Assembly (NCBI GenBank): GCA_934572535.1 | Contig: CAKTLJ010000002.1 | Coordinates: 76,965-140,964, forward strand | Origin: an uncultured Eubacteriales bacterium | Lineage (GTDB): Bacteria; Bacillota; Clostridia; Oscillospirales; Oscillospiraceae | Length of the DNA: 64,000 nt | Reading direction: 5' to 3' | Part shown: positions 31,818-42,510 of the stretch, piece after piece | Layout of the letters: each line of letters begins with the position of its first letter | Position numbering within the stretch: the stretch's first letter is position 1 | Made by a program: the position numbers and the translations under genes | The notes under the pieces: generated by a model | Database searches by the model: none | Seen by the model: the letters and a program-made list of their open reading frames with translations, nothing else | Told to the model about the DNA's origin: nothing

Positions 31818-33179
31818 ATGGATCGTATCAAGCCCCGGACTCTGTCTGGTTTTATGGAACTCCTCCCCGCCCCGCAGATGCAGTTTGAGCGGATGCTGGA
31901 CAGTCTGCGCACCACCTATGCCCTCTACGGCTTCACCCCCCTGGACACCCCCGTCATCGAGTCCGCCGAGATCCTCCTGGCCAAGGGCGGCGGCGAGACC
32001 GAGAAGCAGATCTACCGCTTCACCAAGGGGGACAGCGACCTGGCCCTGCGGTTCGACCTGACCGTTCCCCTGGCCAAGTACGTGGCCCTGAACTACGGTC
32101 ACCTGACCTTCCCCTTCCGCCGCTACCAGATCGGCAAGGTCTACCGGGGCGAGCGCGCCCAGCGGGGCCGCTTCCGGGAGTTCTACCAGTGCGACATCGA
32201 CGTGATCGGCGACGGCAAGCTGGACATCTCCAACGAGGCTGAGATCCCCTCCATCATCTACAATGCCTTCCGCTCCATGGGCCTGGAGCGCTTCAAGATC
32301 CGGGTGAACAACCGCAAGATCCTCACCGGCTTCTATGACATGCAGGGCCTGGGGGCGCAGTCCGCCGACATCATGCGCACCGTGGACAAGCTGGACAAGA
32401 TCGGCCCCGACAAGGTCCGGGACCTGCTCGTGGAGTCCGGCGTGTCCCAGGAGGCCGCCGGGGAGATCCTCACATTCATCGCCATCACCGGCTCCAACCA
32501 GGCGGTCCTGACCGCCCTGGAGGGCTACCGGGGCCGCAACGAGACCTTCGACCAGGGCGTGGACGAGCTGGCCACCGTGGTGAAGTACCTGGCCGCCTTC
32601 GGCGTTCCCGAGGAGAACTTCGCCGTGGACCTGACCATCGCCCGGGGCCTGGACTACTACACCGGCACCGTCTACGAGACCGTCATGCTGGACCACCCGG
32701 AGATCGGCTCCATCTGCTCCGGCGGCCGCTACGACAACCTGGCCGGGTACTATATCGACAAGCCCCTGCCCGGCGTGGGCATCTCCATCGGCCTGACCCG
32801 CCTGTTCTATGTCCTGGGCGAGCAGGGTTACTTCAACGAGGACATGGTCACCGCCCCCACCGACGTGCTGGTGCTGCCCATGACCGACGACCTGGCGCCC
32901 GCCATCTCCTTTGCCACCCTCCTGCGGACCGGCGGCATCCGCGCCCAGGTCTATGGCGAGCAGAAGAAGTTCAAGGCCAAGATGAGCTATGCCGACAAGC
33001 TCAGGATCCCCTACGTGGTCTTCCTGGGCGAGGATGAGATCAGCAAGGGTGTGGTGAAGGTCAAGGACATGGCCAGCGGCGACCAGCAGGCCCTCTCCCC
33101 GGAGGAGGCTGTGGCCCTCATCCGCGCCGCCAAGGAGAAGCACACCCGCCAGAAGCCCATCCAGGAGAAGCAGGCATGA
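31818..33179 (+). CDS. hisS: Histidyl-tRNA synthetase
   Basis: A 453-residue class II synthetase. Motif 1 region GFTPLDTPVIES, motif 2 FRRYQIGKVYRGERAQRGRFREF (contiguous, with the conserved Arg residues) and the histidine loops ARGLDYYTGTVYE and SGGRYDNL are present, followed by the anticodon-binding domain from about 350. No T-box leader precedes it. Its last four bases overlap the start of a membrane protein gene. Ribosome site GAGGTCCTAGT before ATG. Confidence 0.96.
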   Translation: MDRIKPRTLSGFMELLPAPQMQFERMLDSLRTTYALYGFTPLDTPVIESAEILLAKGGGETEKQIYRFTKGDSDLALRFDLTVPLAKYVALNYGHLTFPFRRYQIGKVYRGERAQRGRFREFYQCDIDVIGDGKLDISNEAEIPSIIYNAFRSMGLERFKIRVNNRKILTGFYDMQGLGAQSADIMRTVDKLDKIGPDKVRDLLVESGVSQEAAGEILTFIAITGSNQAVLTALEGYRGRNETFDQGVDELATVVKYLAAFGVPEENFAVDLTIARGLDYYTGTVYETVMLDHPEIGSICSGGRYDNLAGYYIDKPLPGVGISIGLTRLFYVLGEQGYFNEDMVTAPTDVLVLPMTDDLAPAISFATLLRTGGIRAQVYGEQKKFKAKMSYADKLRIPYVVFLGEDEISKGVVKVKDMASGDQQALSPEEAVALIRAAKEKHTRQKPIQEKQA

Positions 33180-33640
33180 CCGCCGCGGTGCGCAAGACCC
33201 TCGTCCTCCTCCTCTTCGTCCTCTGCATCGGGGCCATCTTCCTCTTCCTGCCCAGAAACTTTGAAAAGGCGATGGGAGACGGCTTCGCCCCGGAGAAGGT
33301 GGCGTGCATCCAGGCGGACCTGCTGCCCGTGGGGGGCGAGTCGCCCCGGCACGTGACCCTCCGGCAGGGGGAGGAGGCATTCGGCAAGCTGCTGGCCCTC
33401 CTGCAAGCGCCGACCTACTCCCGCACCCTCAGCAAGAGCAGCGAGATCACCCTGGGCTATGAGGTCCAGCTGTCCTTTGGCAGCAGCGAGGCCTGGGCCT
33501 GGCGGTATCAGTTTATGGGCGGCAAGCTGGTGGAGGCGGGGCCATATGACCGCGCCAAAACCTATCAGCTCTCCGGCGGGGCAGAGACACAGCAGGCCAT
33601 TCTGGACTATCTTCTGACCCTGGAGCCGGAGGCGTCGTGA
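33176..33640 (+). CDS. Single-pass membrane protein, paralogue of the next gene
   Basis: A 154-residue protein not recognised as a named family. One hydrophobic segment at about 8-25 is followed by an extracellular domain with the motif GYEVQLSF and a C-terminal SGGAETQQAILDYLL. Start overlaps the hisS stop (ATGA). The next gene shares the topology and the DYEVQL and SGG-QQ-ILD motifs, so the two arose by duplication. Function unknown. Confidence 0.7.
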   Translation: MTAAVRKTLVLLLFVLCIGAIFLFLPRNFEKAMGDGFAPEKVACIQADLLPVGGESPRHVTLRQGEEAFGKLLALLQAPTYSRTLSKSSEITLGYEVQLSFGSSEAWAWRYQFMGGKLVEAGPYDRAKTYQLSGGAETQQAILDYLLTLEPEAS

Positions 33641-33658
33641 CCGAGAAAGGAGACTGCC

Positions 33659-34132
33659 ATGAACGTGAAGACCAAACGCGCCATCGCGGTGGTTGAGCTG
33701 GTCATCGTGATCGCCCTGGTGGTGTGGGCGCTCTATCCCCGCAGCATCGACCAGGCCCTGGGGATCGACCGGGAGGCCGTGACCCAGGTGCAGGTGAGCC
33801 TGTCGGGCGTGGGCGCGCGGCAGGGAGAGGAGCAGACATTCACCCTCTCCCCCGGCGACCCGGGCTGCGAAGCCCTGCTGTCCCTGCTGTCCTCCCAGCG
33901 GTACATTCCCATCTATCTGGACAAGGACACCCGCACTGCGAGCCTGGACTATGAGGTCCAGCTGACCTTTTTCCAGGGGGAGGCGGCGTACGCGATGAAC
34001 TTCTCCGGAGACAAGCCCATCTGGTTCGTGGGCAGCGGGATGCGGGACCGTTCCTTCCGCACCTCCGGCGGAGAGGCCTTCCAGCAGGAGATCCTGGACC
34101 TGGTGCGCAAGCAGGTCCAGAGCGCGGCCTGA
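33659..34132 (+). CDS. Single-pass membrane protein, paralogue of the previous gene
   Basis: A 157-residue protein with a hydrophobic segment near 9-27 (IAVVELVIVIALVVWAL), a predicted extracellular domain with DYEVQLTF and a C-terminal SGGEAFQQEILDLV. GAAAGGAGACTGCC precedes ATG. It lies 18 bases after its paralogue, in the hisS transcription unit, and before the aspS promoter. Function unknown. Confidence 0.7.
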   Translation: MNVKTKRAIAVVELVIVIALVVWALYPRSIDQALGIDREAVTQVQVSLSGVGARQGEEQTFTLSPGDPGCEALLSLLSSQRYIPIYLDKDTRTASLDYEVQLTFFQGEAAYAMNFSGDKPIWFVGSGMRDRSFRTSGGEAFQQEILDLVRKQVQSAA

Positions 34133-34158
34133 CAGGCGCGCGCCGCGCAAAATTCTTC

Positions 34159-34187
34159 TTGACCCCTCTGCCAACCTGGCGTATTCT
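34159..34187 (+). promoter_or_regulatory. Promoter of aspS
   Basis: TTGACC, 17-base spacer, TATTCT; a second TATACT six bases later is too far for this -35. Confidence 0.75.
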
Positions 34188-34228
34188 TATACTACTACCG
34201 AATCAACTGACAATGGAGTGAACAACCA

Positions 34229-36034
<1,806 letters not shown>

Positions 36035-36055
36035 ACGCCGGTTAGAGACAAATAA

Positions 36056-36099
36056 AACAAGGGAGTCCCTGCGAAAAGGCAGGGGCTCCCTTGTTTTTG
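36056..36099. terminator. Bidirectional terminator between aspS and xth
   Basis: A 17-bp stem (AACAAGGGAGTCCCTGC with its complement; one mismatch) and 6-base loop. TTTGT follows on the plus strand and TTTTATTTG on the minus strand. Confidence 0.88.
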
Positions 36100-36113
36100 T
36101 CAAGCGGGTCAGG

Positions 36114-36878
36114 TCAGTCCGTCAGCACCAGCTCCACCGGGCAGTGGTCGCTGCCGAAGATCTCCGGGTGGATCTTGGCGTCCTCCACCCGGTCCATGAG
36201 GCGGTCGGAGACGATGAAGTAGTCGATGCGCCACCCGGCGTTCTTCTCCCTGGCGTGGAAGCGGTAGCTCCACCAGGAATAGGCCCCCTCCAGGTCGGGG
36301 TACTTGGCCCGGAAGGTGTCGGTGAAGCCCGCCCCCAGCAGCGCGGTCATCTTCCCCCGCTCCTCGTCGGTGAAGCCCGCGTTGCGGCGGTTGCTCTTGG
36401 GGTTTTTCAGGTCGATCTCCCGATGGGCGACGTTCAGGTCCCCGCAGAGGATCACGGGCTTGACCTGGTCCAGCGCCTGGAGGTAGGCGCGGAAGGCGTC
36501 CTCCCAACGCATACGGTAGTCCAGCCGCTTCAGCTCGGTCTGGGAATTGGGGGTGTAGCAGCAGACCAGGTAGAAGCCGGGGTACTCGGCGGTGATGACC
36601 CGGCCCTCGTGGTCGTGGTCGTCGATGCCAAGCCCGTAGGTGACGGTCAGAGGGGATCGCTTGGTGAAGACGGCCACCCCGGAGTAGCCCTTCTTCTCGG
36701 CGCTGTTCCAGAACTGGTGGTAGCCGGGCAGCTTCACCTCGTCGGCCTGCCCGGCGTGGTGCTGGAGCTTGGTCTCCTGGAGGCAGAAGATGTCCGCGTC
36801 CAGGGTCTGGAAGGAGTCCATAAAGTCCTTTTTTAAACAGGCCCGCAGGCCGTTGACGTTCCAGGATATGAGTTTCAT
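36114..36878 (-). CDS. xth: Exodeoxyribonuclease III / AP endonuclease
   Basis: A 254-residue Mg-dependent enzyme that nicks abasic sites in base-excision repair. ISWNVNGLRA, LCLQETKL, the GDLNVAHREIDL active-site loop and the final GSDHCPVELVL are present. The start at 36878 follows GGAGAACCACAC; an upstream in-frame ATG would add 23 unrelated residues. A TGCTATAAT -10 lies 37 bases upstream. Confidence 0.95.
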   Translation of the reverse strand: MKLISWNVNGLRACLKKDFMDSFQTLDADIFCLQETKLQHHAGQADEVKLPGYHQFWNSAEKKGYSGVAVFTKRSPLTVTYGLGIDDHDHEGRVITAEYPGFYLVCCYTPNSQTELKRLDYRMRWEDAFRAYLQALDQVKPVILCGDLNVAHREIDLKNPKSNRRNAGFTDEERGKMTALLGAGFTDTFRAKYPDLEGAYSWWSYRFHAREKNAGWRIDYFIVSDRLMDRVEDAKIHPEIFGSDHCPVELVLTD

Positions 36879-36914
36879 GTGTGGTTCTCCTACTCTAAGA
36901 TAACATATCGCTTC

Positions 36915-36923
36915 ATTATAGCA
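36915..36923 (-). promoter_or_regulatory. Extended -10 promoter of xth
   Basis: TGCTATAAT on the minus strand. The -35 position reads TTTCCT, a poor match. Confidence 0.6.
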
Positions 36924-36974
36924 GAAAATCCAAGAAGAGGAAACCATATGCCGCCAACTTGAAGGAAAAAGACC

Positions 36975-37095
36975 GACGGAGCGAAGAGAGGGTCTCTTCG
37001 CTCCGTCTGCTTTTGCTCTGCTTATTGAGCATAAAACGCTGATATAACATTGGGCTAACCGCCGTACAACGACGTCCCATTAACAATGTTATCTT
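36975..37095. other. Structured intergenic segment, candidate RNA gene
   Basis: The 270-base gap between xth and mrp holds no supported gene. On the minus strand 37095-37040 folds as GATAACAT/ATGTTAT-type outer arms, TGGG/CCCA and CGTCG-TTGTA-CGGCG. Downstream is a 15-bp stem (36975-37007, arms of GACGGAGCGAAGAGA) that ends in TCTTTTT on the minus strand. AAGATAACAT also recurs inverted at 36897. The role is unknown. Confidence 0.4.
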
Positions 37096-37105
37096 GGCAT
37101 GAAGC

Positions 37106-37140
37106 GCCCCCGTTGTCAAGCAGACAACGGGGGCTGTTTT
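37106..37140. terminator. Hairpin after mrp
   Basis: A 12-bp perfect stem (GCCCCCGTTGTC / GACAACGGGGGC) with a 5-base loop; TGTTTT follows on the plus strand, GCGCTTC on the minus strand. It lies just after the mrp stop. Confidence 0.6.
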
Positions 37141-37150
37141 GCGAAGAGGC

Positions 37151-37984
37151 TCAGCCCTTTTCGTGGGCGAGGATGGCGTCGGCCACGGGGGTCAGGTACT
37201 TGCCCTCCAGCTCCTCCACGGCGCCCTTGTCCATGGCTTCGGCCATGGTGTGGTCCATGGGGATCTGGGCCAGGATCTTGACGTTCTGGTCGTTGGCGAT
37301 CTGCTCCAGGTTGCTCTTGCCGAAGATATAGTGCTTTTCGCCGCACTTATCGCACTGGAAGTAGCTGTAGTTCTCCACCACGCCCAGGATGGGCTTGTTC
37401 ATCATCTCGGCCATGCGGACGGCCTTGGTGACGATCAGGGAGACCAGGTCCTGGGGAGAGGTGACGACCACGATGCCGTCCACGGGGATGGACTGGTAGA
37501 CGGTCAGGGGCACATCGCCGGTTCCGGGGGGCATATCGATGAAGAGGTAGTCCAGCTCGCCCCAGTTGACGTCGCTCCAGAACTGCTTGACCACGCCGCC
37601 CACCAGGCTGCCGCGCCAGACCACGGGGTCAGCGGGGTTTTCCAGCAGCAGGTTCAGGGACATGATCTTGATGCCGCCCAGGGTCAGCTCGGGCAGGATG
37701 GACTCGCCGTCGCTGACGGCGCGGGTGTTCATGCCGAAGGCCTTGGGGATGGAGGGGCCGGTGATGTCGGCGTCCATGATGCCGACGCGGTAGCCCTTCT
37801 TGGCCATGGCCACGGCCAGGTTGGCGGTGACGGAGGACTTGCCCACGCCGCCCTTACCGGACATCACGGCGTAGACGTGCTTGATGGAGGAATGCTTGTT
37901 CAGGGGTGCGATGAGGTCCTTCTCCTCGATGGTGGAGCAGCTGGAGCCGCAGGTGCTGCAGTCATGCGTACATGCTTCAGACAT
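37151..37984 (-). CDS. mrp: Mrp/ApbC-family Fe-S cluster carrier ATPase
   Basis: A 277-residue P-loop protein that binds and transfers Fe-S clusters. It has an N-terminal cysteine cluster (CTHDCSTCGSSC, residues 5-16), the deviant Walker A SGKGGVGKSS, MDADITGPSIPKAFG, and the CxxC pair in FQCDKCGEKH that bridges the cluster. It is the last gene of the minus-strand dtd-MBL-hemZ-kinase-mrp row. ATG at 37984 has a weak GGAAAGGAAG upstream. Confidence 0.95.
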   Translation of the reverse strand: MSEACTHDCSTCGSSCSTIEEKDLIAPLNKHSSIKHVYAVMSGKGGVGKSSVTANLAVAMAKKGYRVGIMDADITGPSIPKAFGMNTRAVSDGESILPELTLGGIKIMSLNLLLENPADPVVWRGSLVGGVVKQFWSDVNWGELDYLFIDMPPGTGDVPLTVYQSIPVDGIVVVTSPQDLVSLIVTKAVRMAEMMNKPILGVVENYSYFQCDKCGEKHYIFGKSNLEQIANDQNVKILAQIPMDHTMAEAMDKGAVEELEGKYLTPVADAILAHEKG

Positions 37985-38044
37985 GGTTTCTAAGACTTCC
38001 TTTCCTGTAAGAAATGATAACGGGCCAACGGCCCAGGGGTCGAT

Positions 38045-38983
38045 TTATTTGTATTCGTAGCTTCCCCCGCCGATGAACTCCCGCAGGAGGGAGTCGGGGT
38101 GGACCAGGGCGGGGTCGATGTCGTGGAAGTGCTGGAAGGCCTCGCACAGGGCCAGCAGCTCTCTCCGCCGGACGTTTTCCTGGGGGACGGCCTCCATGAG
38201 GGGGGAGGCGTAGTATTTGATGACGGAGACCTCGTAGGGCAGGGAGGAGTCGAACATATAGTTGGCGCGGTTCTTGAAGGGAGAGATATAGAGCTTCTCG
38301 CCCCGGCGGACGTTGGCCCACATGTCCATGGTCTCGGCCACGCTGGTCCCCCGGAAGTTGTAGTCACGGACGGCCCGGCGGGCCAGCCGCATCCAGGTCC
38401 CCTTGAACTGGAGGTTCTCCCCGTCCAGCACGTCGGAGCGGGCGGAGATATAGATGCAGGCGGCCTGGGGGAAGCGGCCGGCGCAGGCGTCGTTGAGGGC
38501 GTGGATGCCCTCGAAGATGGCCACCTCGTTTTTCTTCAGGCGCAGGGGGGTGCCCAGGCTGTCGTTTCGCATCTGGCGGGCGAACTCGAACTTGGGGACC
38601 AGGATGGTCTCCCCCTTGGAGAGCAGGGAGAAGTGGGTGTTCAGCAGGTCCATGTCCATGCACCGGGGGGATTCAAAGTCCAGCATCCCGTCGTCGGTCC
38701 GGGGGGCCGTCCTGGGGTCCAGGGTCTTGAAGTAGTTGTCCATGGAGATGGTGTGGGAGAGAACGCCCCGCTTTTCCAGTTCCTCCTCGATCTTCATCGC
38801 GGTGGTGGTCTTTCCGGAGCCGGAGGGGCCGGAGAGCAGCACGATGGGGCTGCGCGTCAAGTTGTTGAGGATCACCTCGGCGGCCGCGCTGACCTTTTGG
38901 GTGTATTGGTCGTCGGACTCCTCCAGAAAGCCCTTCACGTCCTGGTTGATGCGGCGGTTGATCTCCTGGAGCTGATAAGCCAT
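38045..38983 (-). CDS. Uridine kinase-like nucleoside kinase
   Basis: A 312-residue P-loop kinase of the uridine kinase/phosphoribulokinase family. Walker A is GPSGSGKTT (about residue 50), followed by SMDNYFKTLDPR and VAIFEGIHALND, as in Udk. It lacks the N-terminal TGS-like domain of larger clostridial homologues. AAGGAGGCATTATC precedes ATG at 38983; an upstream start has no site. The nucleoside substrate is uncertain. Confidence 0.82.
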   Translation of the reverse strand: MAYQLQEINRRINQDVKGFLEESDDQYTQKVSAAAEVILNNLTRSPIVLLSGPSGSGKTTTAMKIEEELEKRGVLSHTISMDNYFKTLDPRTAPRTDDGMLDFESPRCMDMDLLNTHFSLLSKGETILVPKFEFARQMRNDSLGTPLRLKKNEVAIFEGIHALNDACAGRFPQAACIYISARSDVLDGENLQFKGTWMRLARRAVRDYNFRGTSVAETMDMWANVRRGEKLYISPFKNRANYMFDSSLPYEVSVIKYYASPLMEAVPQENVRRRELLALCEAFQHFHDIDPALVHPDSLLREFIGGGSYEYK

Positions 38984-39019
38984 GATAATGCCTCCTTTCG
39001 GGCAGGTCAAGGACATAGG

Positions 39020-40486
39020 TCACAGTTCAGGCAGAAAAAAGGTTTTTTTGTCCTGCATGACCCGGGAAATGTCGCGAATATACTCCTGGGGGTACTTGGG
39101 GTTGGCCTTTCGGCGGACGCAGCCGTCCCCGATGGTCTTGGTGACCCCACCGGCGCCCAGGGAAAGAACGGTGTGCAGCTCCTCCATCATGCAGATATTA
39201 TACGCACTCTCGCAGCCCGGCTTGCACCAGCCTACGTTTTCAAAGGAGCCGGACATGAATTTCTGCCGGTAAAGATAATAGGGCAGGTACCCGGCCGCGC
39301 GCAGGGAGTCCCAGGCGAAGGCCAGCATCCGGGCCACCGCCTCCCCCGAGGGGAGCGGGGCGTCCTCCTGCCGGAGTCTGGCCCCCCGTTTCAGGGCCAG
39401 GGTGTGGACGGTGATGTTTTCCGGGTCCATGGCGATGACCTGGCCGAGGGTCTCCGCGAAGCCGGAGACCGTGTCGGCGGGCAGACCGGCGATGAGGTCC
39501 ATGTTGACGGCCCCCACCTTGGTCTCCCGGGCCAGGTCGTAGGCCCGGCGGATGTCCTGCGCCCGGTGGCCGCGGCCAATGGCCGCCAGCACCGCGTCGG
39601 ACATGGTCTGGGGATTGACCGAGATGCGGTTGCCGCCGCCGTCCCGGATGGCTTCGAGCTTTTCCCGGGTGATGGTGTCCGGCCGCCCGGCCTCCACGGT
39701 GAACTCCGTGCCGGGCGCCAGGGCAAAGGCCCGGTGGATGGCCTCCAGCAGGCGGCGCAGCTGGTCCGCCTCCAGGGTGGTGGGGGTGCCGCCGCCGATG
39801 TAGACGGTGCGGACGGTCTTCCCTGCCGCCCGGGCGGCGGCCCCGGCGGCGTCGATCTCCCGGAGCAGGCAGTCGAGGTAGTCGGGGATGCGCTGGTTGG
39901 CCGAGCCGGAGGAGGAGATGAAGGAGCAGTAGGCGCAGCGGGTGGGACAGAAGGGGATGCCCGCGTAGAGAGAGATCTCCCCCGGCTGCAAGGTGCGCTT
40001 GAGGGCATAGCTGGCCTGGGCGCAGTCCATGGCCAGCCGCCGCCGCGCGGGAGAGACCCGGTAGCGGTCCCGGAGCATGGCCTCCGCCTGCGCCGGGGTG
40101 GCCCCCTCCTCCATGGCCTTGGTGGGGAGCTTCACCGGGCGGACCCCCGAGAGCATCCCCCAGGGCGGCTCCTGCCCCAGGCAGTCGATGGCGGCCAGGT
40201 AAAAGGCCCGCTGCAAGGTCCTGCGGGTCAGGCGGGTGGCCACCACGGGGTCGTCCGCGGGCAGCGCCGCCGTCTGGACCCGGCACCGGCGGGAGAAGGT
40301 CCGGCCCTCCCGCCGCAGAAGGGCCGAGGCGGTGGACCAGACGGGGCCGCGGGAGAAGGACAGCTCCAGCTCGTTGTCCCCGCCGGGCGGCGTCTCCGGG
40401 TAGAGGGGCCGCTCCTGGGGGAAGAGGGTGAGCAGGGTCTGCTCCACGGCGTATTTTTCGGTGTGGCCGGAGAAAAAGAGCTTCAT
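39020..40486 (-). CDS. hemZ: Coproporphyrinogen dehydrogenase HemZ (radical SAM)
   Basis: A 488-residue radical-SAM protein of the HemZ family. The cluster motif CPTRCAYCSF is at about residue 175, followed by VYIGGGTPTTLE and GAVNMDLIAGLP. A C-terminal KFMSGSFENVGWCKPG block marks the HemZ group rather than HemN. HemZ proteins occur in gut Clostridia without a full haem pathway, so the true substrate is uncertain. ATG overlaps the stop of the MBL gene upstream. Confidence 0.9.
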   Translation of the reverse strand: MKLFFSGHTEKYAVEQTLLTLFPQERPLYPETPPGGDNELELSFSRGPVWSTASALLRREGRTFSRRCRVQTAALPADDPVVATRLTRRTLQRAFYLAAIDCLGQEPPWGMLSGVRPVKLPTKAMEEGATPAQAEAMLRDRYRVSPARRRLAMDCAQASYALKRTLQPGEISLYAGIPFCPTRCAYCSFISSSGSANQRIPDYLDCLLREIDAAGAAARAAGKTVRTVYIGGGTPTTLEADQLRRLLEAIHRAFALAPGTEFTVEAGRPDTITREKLEAIRDGGGNRISVNPQTMSDAVLAAIGRGHRAQDIRRAYDLARETKVGAVNMDLIAGLPADTVSGFAETLGQVIAMDPENITVHTLALKRGARLRQEDAPLPSGEAVARMLAFAWDSLRAAGYLPYYLYRQKFMSGSFENVGWCKPGCESAYNICMMEELHTVLSLGAGGVTKTIGDGCVRRKANPKYPQEYIRDISRVMQDKKTFFLPEL

Positions 40487-41100
40487 CGCAGGGCTTGCAG
40501 GACGAAGGGGTTGCTGGCCCGCTCCGCGTCCAGAGAGGTCAGCCGCTCATGGCCGGGGCAGACCCGCAGGTTGCCCTCCAGCCCGGCCAGACGCTTGAGG
40601 GAGGCGAGGATCTGGCCGACGGAGCCGCCGATGAAGTCGGTGCGGCCGCAGGAGCCGGCGAAGAGGGTGTCCCCGGCGAAGAGGATGTCCCCCACCAGGA
40701 AGCACAGGGAGCCGGGAGAGTGGCCGGGGGTGTGAAGGACCTGGATGGGGTGGCCGGAGAAGTCGATGACGTCCCCCTCCCCCACGGTCTTGATGTTGGG
40801 CACGGGGGCCAGGAGCATATACTGGTCGCCCCTGCCGTCCCAGTTGACCTCCCGCTTGTGGACATAGACGGGAACGTCGGGCCACTTGGCCAGCAGGCCG
40901 GGCAGGCCCAGCACGTGGTCAAAGTGGCCGTGGGTGATGAGGACCATGGAGAGGGAAAGCCCGGCCTTGCGGATCTCCCGGTCGATGCCGTCGGCGTTGT
41001 CGCCGGGGTCCACGACGGCGCAGAGCTTGGCGTCGGGGTCCTCCAGCAGGTAGCAGTTGGTGCCGATCTGGCCCACCTGCATTCGTTTGATCTGTAACAT
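40483..41100 (-). CDS. MBL-fold metallo-hydrolase (glyoxalase II-like)
   Basis: A 205-residue beta-lactamase-fold hydrolase. The metal motif THGHFDHV (about 57-64) and later His and Asp residues (VLHTPGHSPGS, FAGDTLF) are intact. The product is similar to YcbL-type hydroxyacylglutathione-hydrolase-like proteins. The start at 41100 follows GAGGTGATTTCT. Conserved neighbours in Firmicutes are dtd and hemZ, as here; substrate unknown. Confidence 0.88.
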   Translation of the reverse strand: MLQIKRMQVGQIGTNCYLLEDPDAKLCAVVDPGDNADGIDREIRKAGLSLSMVLITHGHFDHVLGLPGLLAKWPDVPVYVHKREVNWDGRGDQYMLLAPVPNIKTVGEGDVIDFSGHPIQVLHTPGHSPGSLCFLVGDILFAGDTLFAGSCGRTDFIGGSVGQILASLKRLAGLEGNLRVCPGHERLTSLDAERASNPFVLQALR

Positions 41101-41152
41101 AGAAATCACCTCGAATGGGAAAGGATGGGAGTGTCTCTGTGCGGGGATGCGG

Positions 41153-41596
41153 TCACATGGCGTCCGTATCCATCCAGATGGTCACGGGGCCGTCGTTGAC
41201 CGAGGAGACGGCCATGTCCGCGCCGAAGTCGCCGTGCTCCACCCGGAAGCCCCGCTGGCGGCAGAGCGCCAGGAAGTGCTCATACAGAGGGATGGCCACA
41301 TCGGGCTTGGCGGCCTTGGTGAAGCCGGGGCGGCGGCTCTTGATGTCGGCGTAGAGGGTGAACTGGGAGACCACGAGCAGGGAGCCGCCCACGGCCTCCA
41401 GGTTCAGGTTCATTTTGCCCGCCTCGTCGGAAAAGACCCGCAGGCCGCAGATCTTGTCCGCCAGCTTTTCTGCCTGGGCCTCGGTGTCCTCCGGGGCGAT
41501 GCCCAAAAGGACCAGAAAGCCCTGTCCGATCTGCCCCACGGTCTCTCCGTCGATGGTGACGGCGGCCTGGGACACTCTTGTTACCACTGCACGCAT
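41153..41596 (-). CDS. dtd: D-aminoacyl-tRNA deacylase
   Basis: A 147-residue proofreading enzyme that removes D-amino acids from tRNA. Diagnostic motifs SQFTLYAD (about 78-85) and NDGPVT (near 134) carry the active-site cross-subunit elements. CAGGAGGATGTGCC precedes ATG. It is the first gene of the row transcribed from the promoter at 41650-41679. The usual upstream relA is missing. Confidence 0.96.
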   Translation of the reverse strand: MRAVVTRVSQAAVTIDGETVGQIGQGFLVLLGIAPEDTEAQAEKLADKICGLRVFSDEAGKMNLNLEAVGGSLLVVSQFTLYADIKSRRPGFTKAAKPDVAIPLYEHFLALCRQRGFRVEHGDFGADMAVSSVNDGPVTIWMDTDAM

Positions 41597-41649
41597 GGCA
41601 CATCCTCCTGTGAATCGTTGTCATTAAATAAGGGTATCCAGCGTCGTTC

Positions 41650-41679
41650 AGTATAGCACGGGGAGAGAGGAAAGGTCAA
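41650..41679 (-). promoter_or_regulatory. Promoter of the dtd-mrp row
   Basis: Minus strand: TTGACC, 18-base spacer, TATACT preceded by TGC. Confidence 0.8.
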
Positions 41680-41763
41680 TGCCGTTCTGGGGGAGAAAGT
41701 GGAGAGAGCGGGGAACTTTTTGGCCCAGAGCGCCGTCTAAGGAAAAAAAGGAGGGATCTTCCG

Positions 41764-42507
41764 ATGAAAAAATGGATATGTATTCTGCTCGCCTGCCTGC
41801 TTCTGAGCCTGCTGACCGCCTGCGGCCAGGGGCAGACCGACCCGGCCGCGGGGACGGACAAACTGCCGGAGGGGGCCGTGACCCTCACCTGCCGGGTCGT
41901 CCGGGAGGACGACGGCGCGCTGCTTCTGGCCCAGCTCGACGGCGGCGCGGCGGATGTGTACACCGCCTCGTTCCGGGGCGCTGCGGTGGAGGAGGGCGAC
42001 CTGGTGGACGTGACCTTCTCCGGGGACATCCTGGAGAGCTACCCCGCCCAGCTGGGGCAGCTGCTTCGGCTCACCGTCCGCCCGGAGGGCTTCGACGACC
42101 TGTGCGAGTGCTATCTGGAGGTCCTGGACGACCTGCTGGAGGAGGACGAAGGCCTGCGCCACGGCGTCATCCAGCTGGGCCTGGACCTCTCCCAGACCCG
42201 CCTGACCCCCGCCGAGCGGAGCGCCGTGGCCGTGGCCCTGGGGGGCGAGACGGACCTGCCCGTGGTGGAGGGCACCTGGCGGGAGCTGGCCGACCAGGGC
42301 TATATCGACGAGGAGGCGCTCTGCTGGGAGGACGGGCTGTTCCTGTCCATCAAGGAAACGGAGACGACGGCGGAGAATGCCGTTGCCTTCGACGCGCAGG
42401 CCTGGCGCAGCGGCCTGGGGGCCATCTTCTTCTGCGACTGCACCGCCACCCGGTCGGCCAACGGCCACTGGTCGGACTACCGGGTGGGGGCCTTCGCGGT
42501 GTCCTGA
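41764..42507 (+). CDS. Lipoprotein of unknown function
   Basis: A 247-residue secreted lipoprotein, not recognised as a named family. The signal peptide ends in a lipobox (LLTACGQ, Cys about 20). Residues about 37-100 look like an OB-like beta-rich domain (VTLTCRVVREDDGALLLAQL), followed by an acidic helical region and a C-terminal segment with FFCDCTATRSANGHW. AAAGGAGGGATCTTCCG precedes ATG. It is divergent from dtd. Confidence 0.75.
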   Translation: MKKWICILLACLLLSLLTACGQGQTDPAAGTDKLPEGAVTLTCRVVREDDGALLLAQLDGGAADVYTASFRGAAVEEGDLVDVTFSGDILESYPAQLGQLLRLTVRPEGFDDLCECYLEVLDDLLEEDEGLRHGVIQLGLDLSQTRLTPAERSAVAVALGGETDLPVVEGTWRELADQGYIDEEALCWEDGLFLSIKETETTAENAVAFDAQAWRSGLGAIFFCDCTATRSANGHWSDYRVGAFAVS

Positions 42508-42510
42508 CGC

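Noticed and set aside
36916..37119. 67-codon minus-strand frame between mrp and xth
   Set aside because: It runs through the 15-bp terminator hairpin and the xth promoter, has no convincing ribosome site, and looks like structured non-coding sequence.
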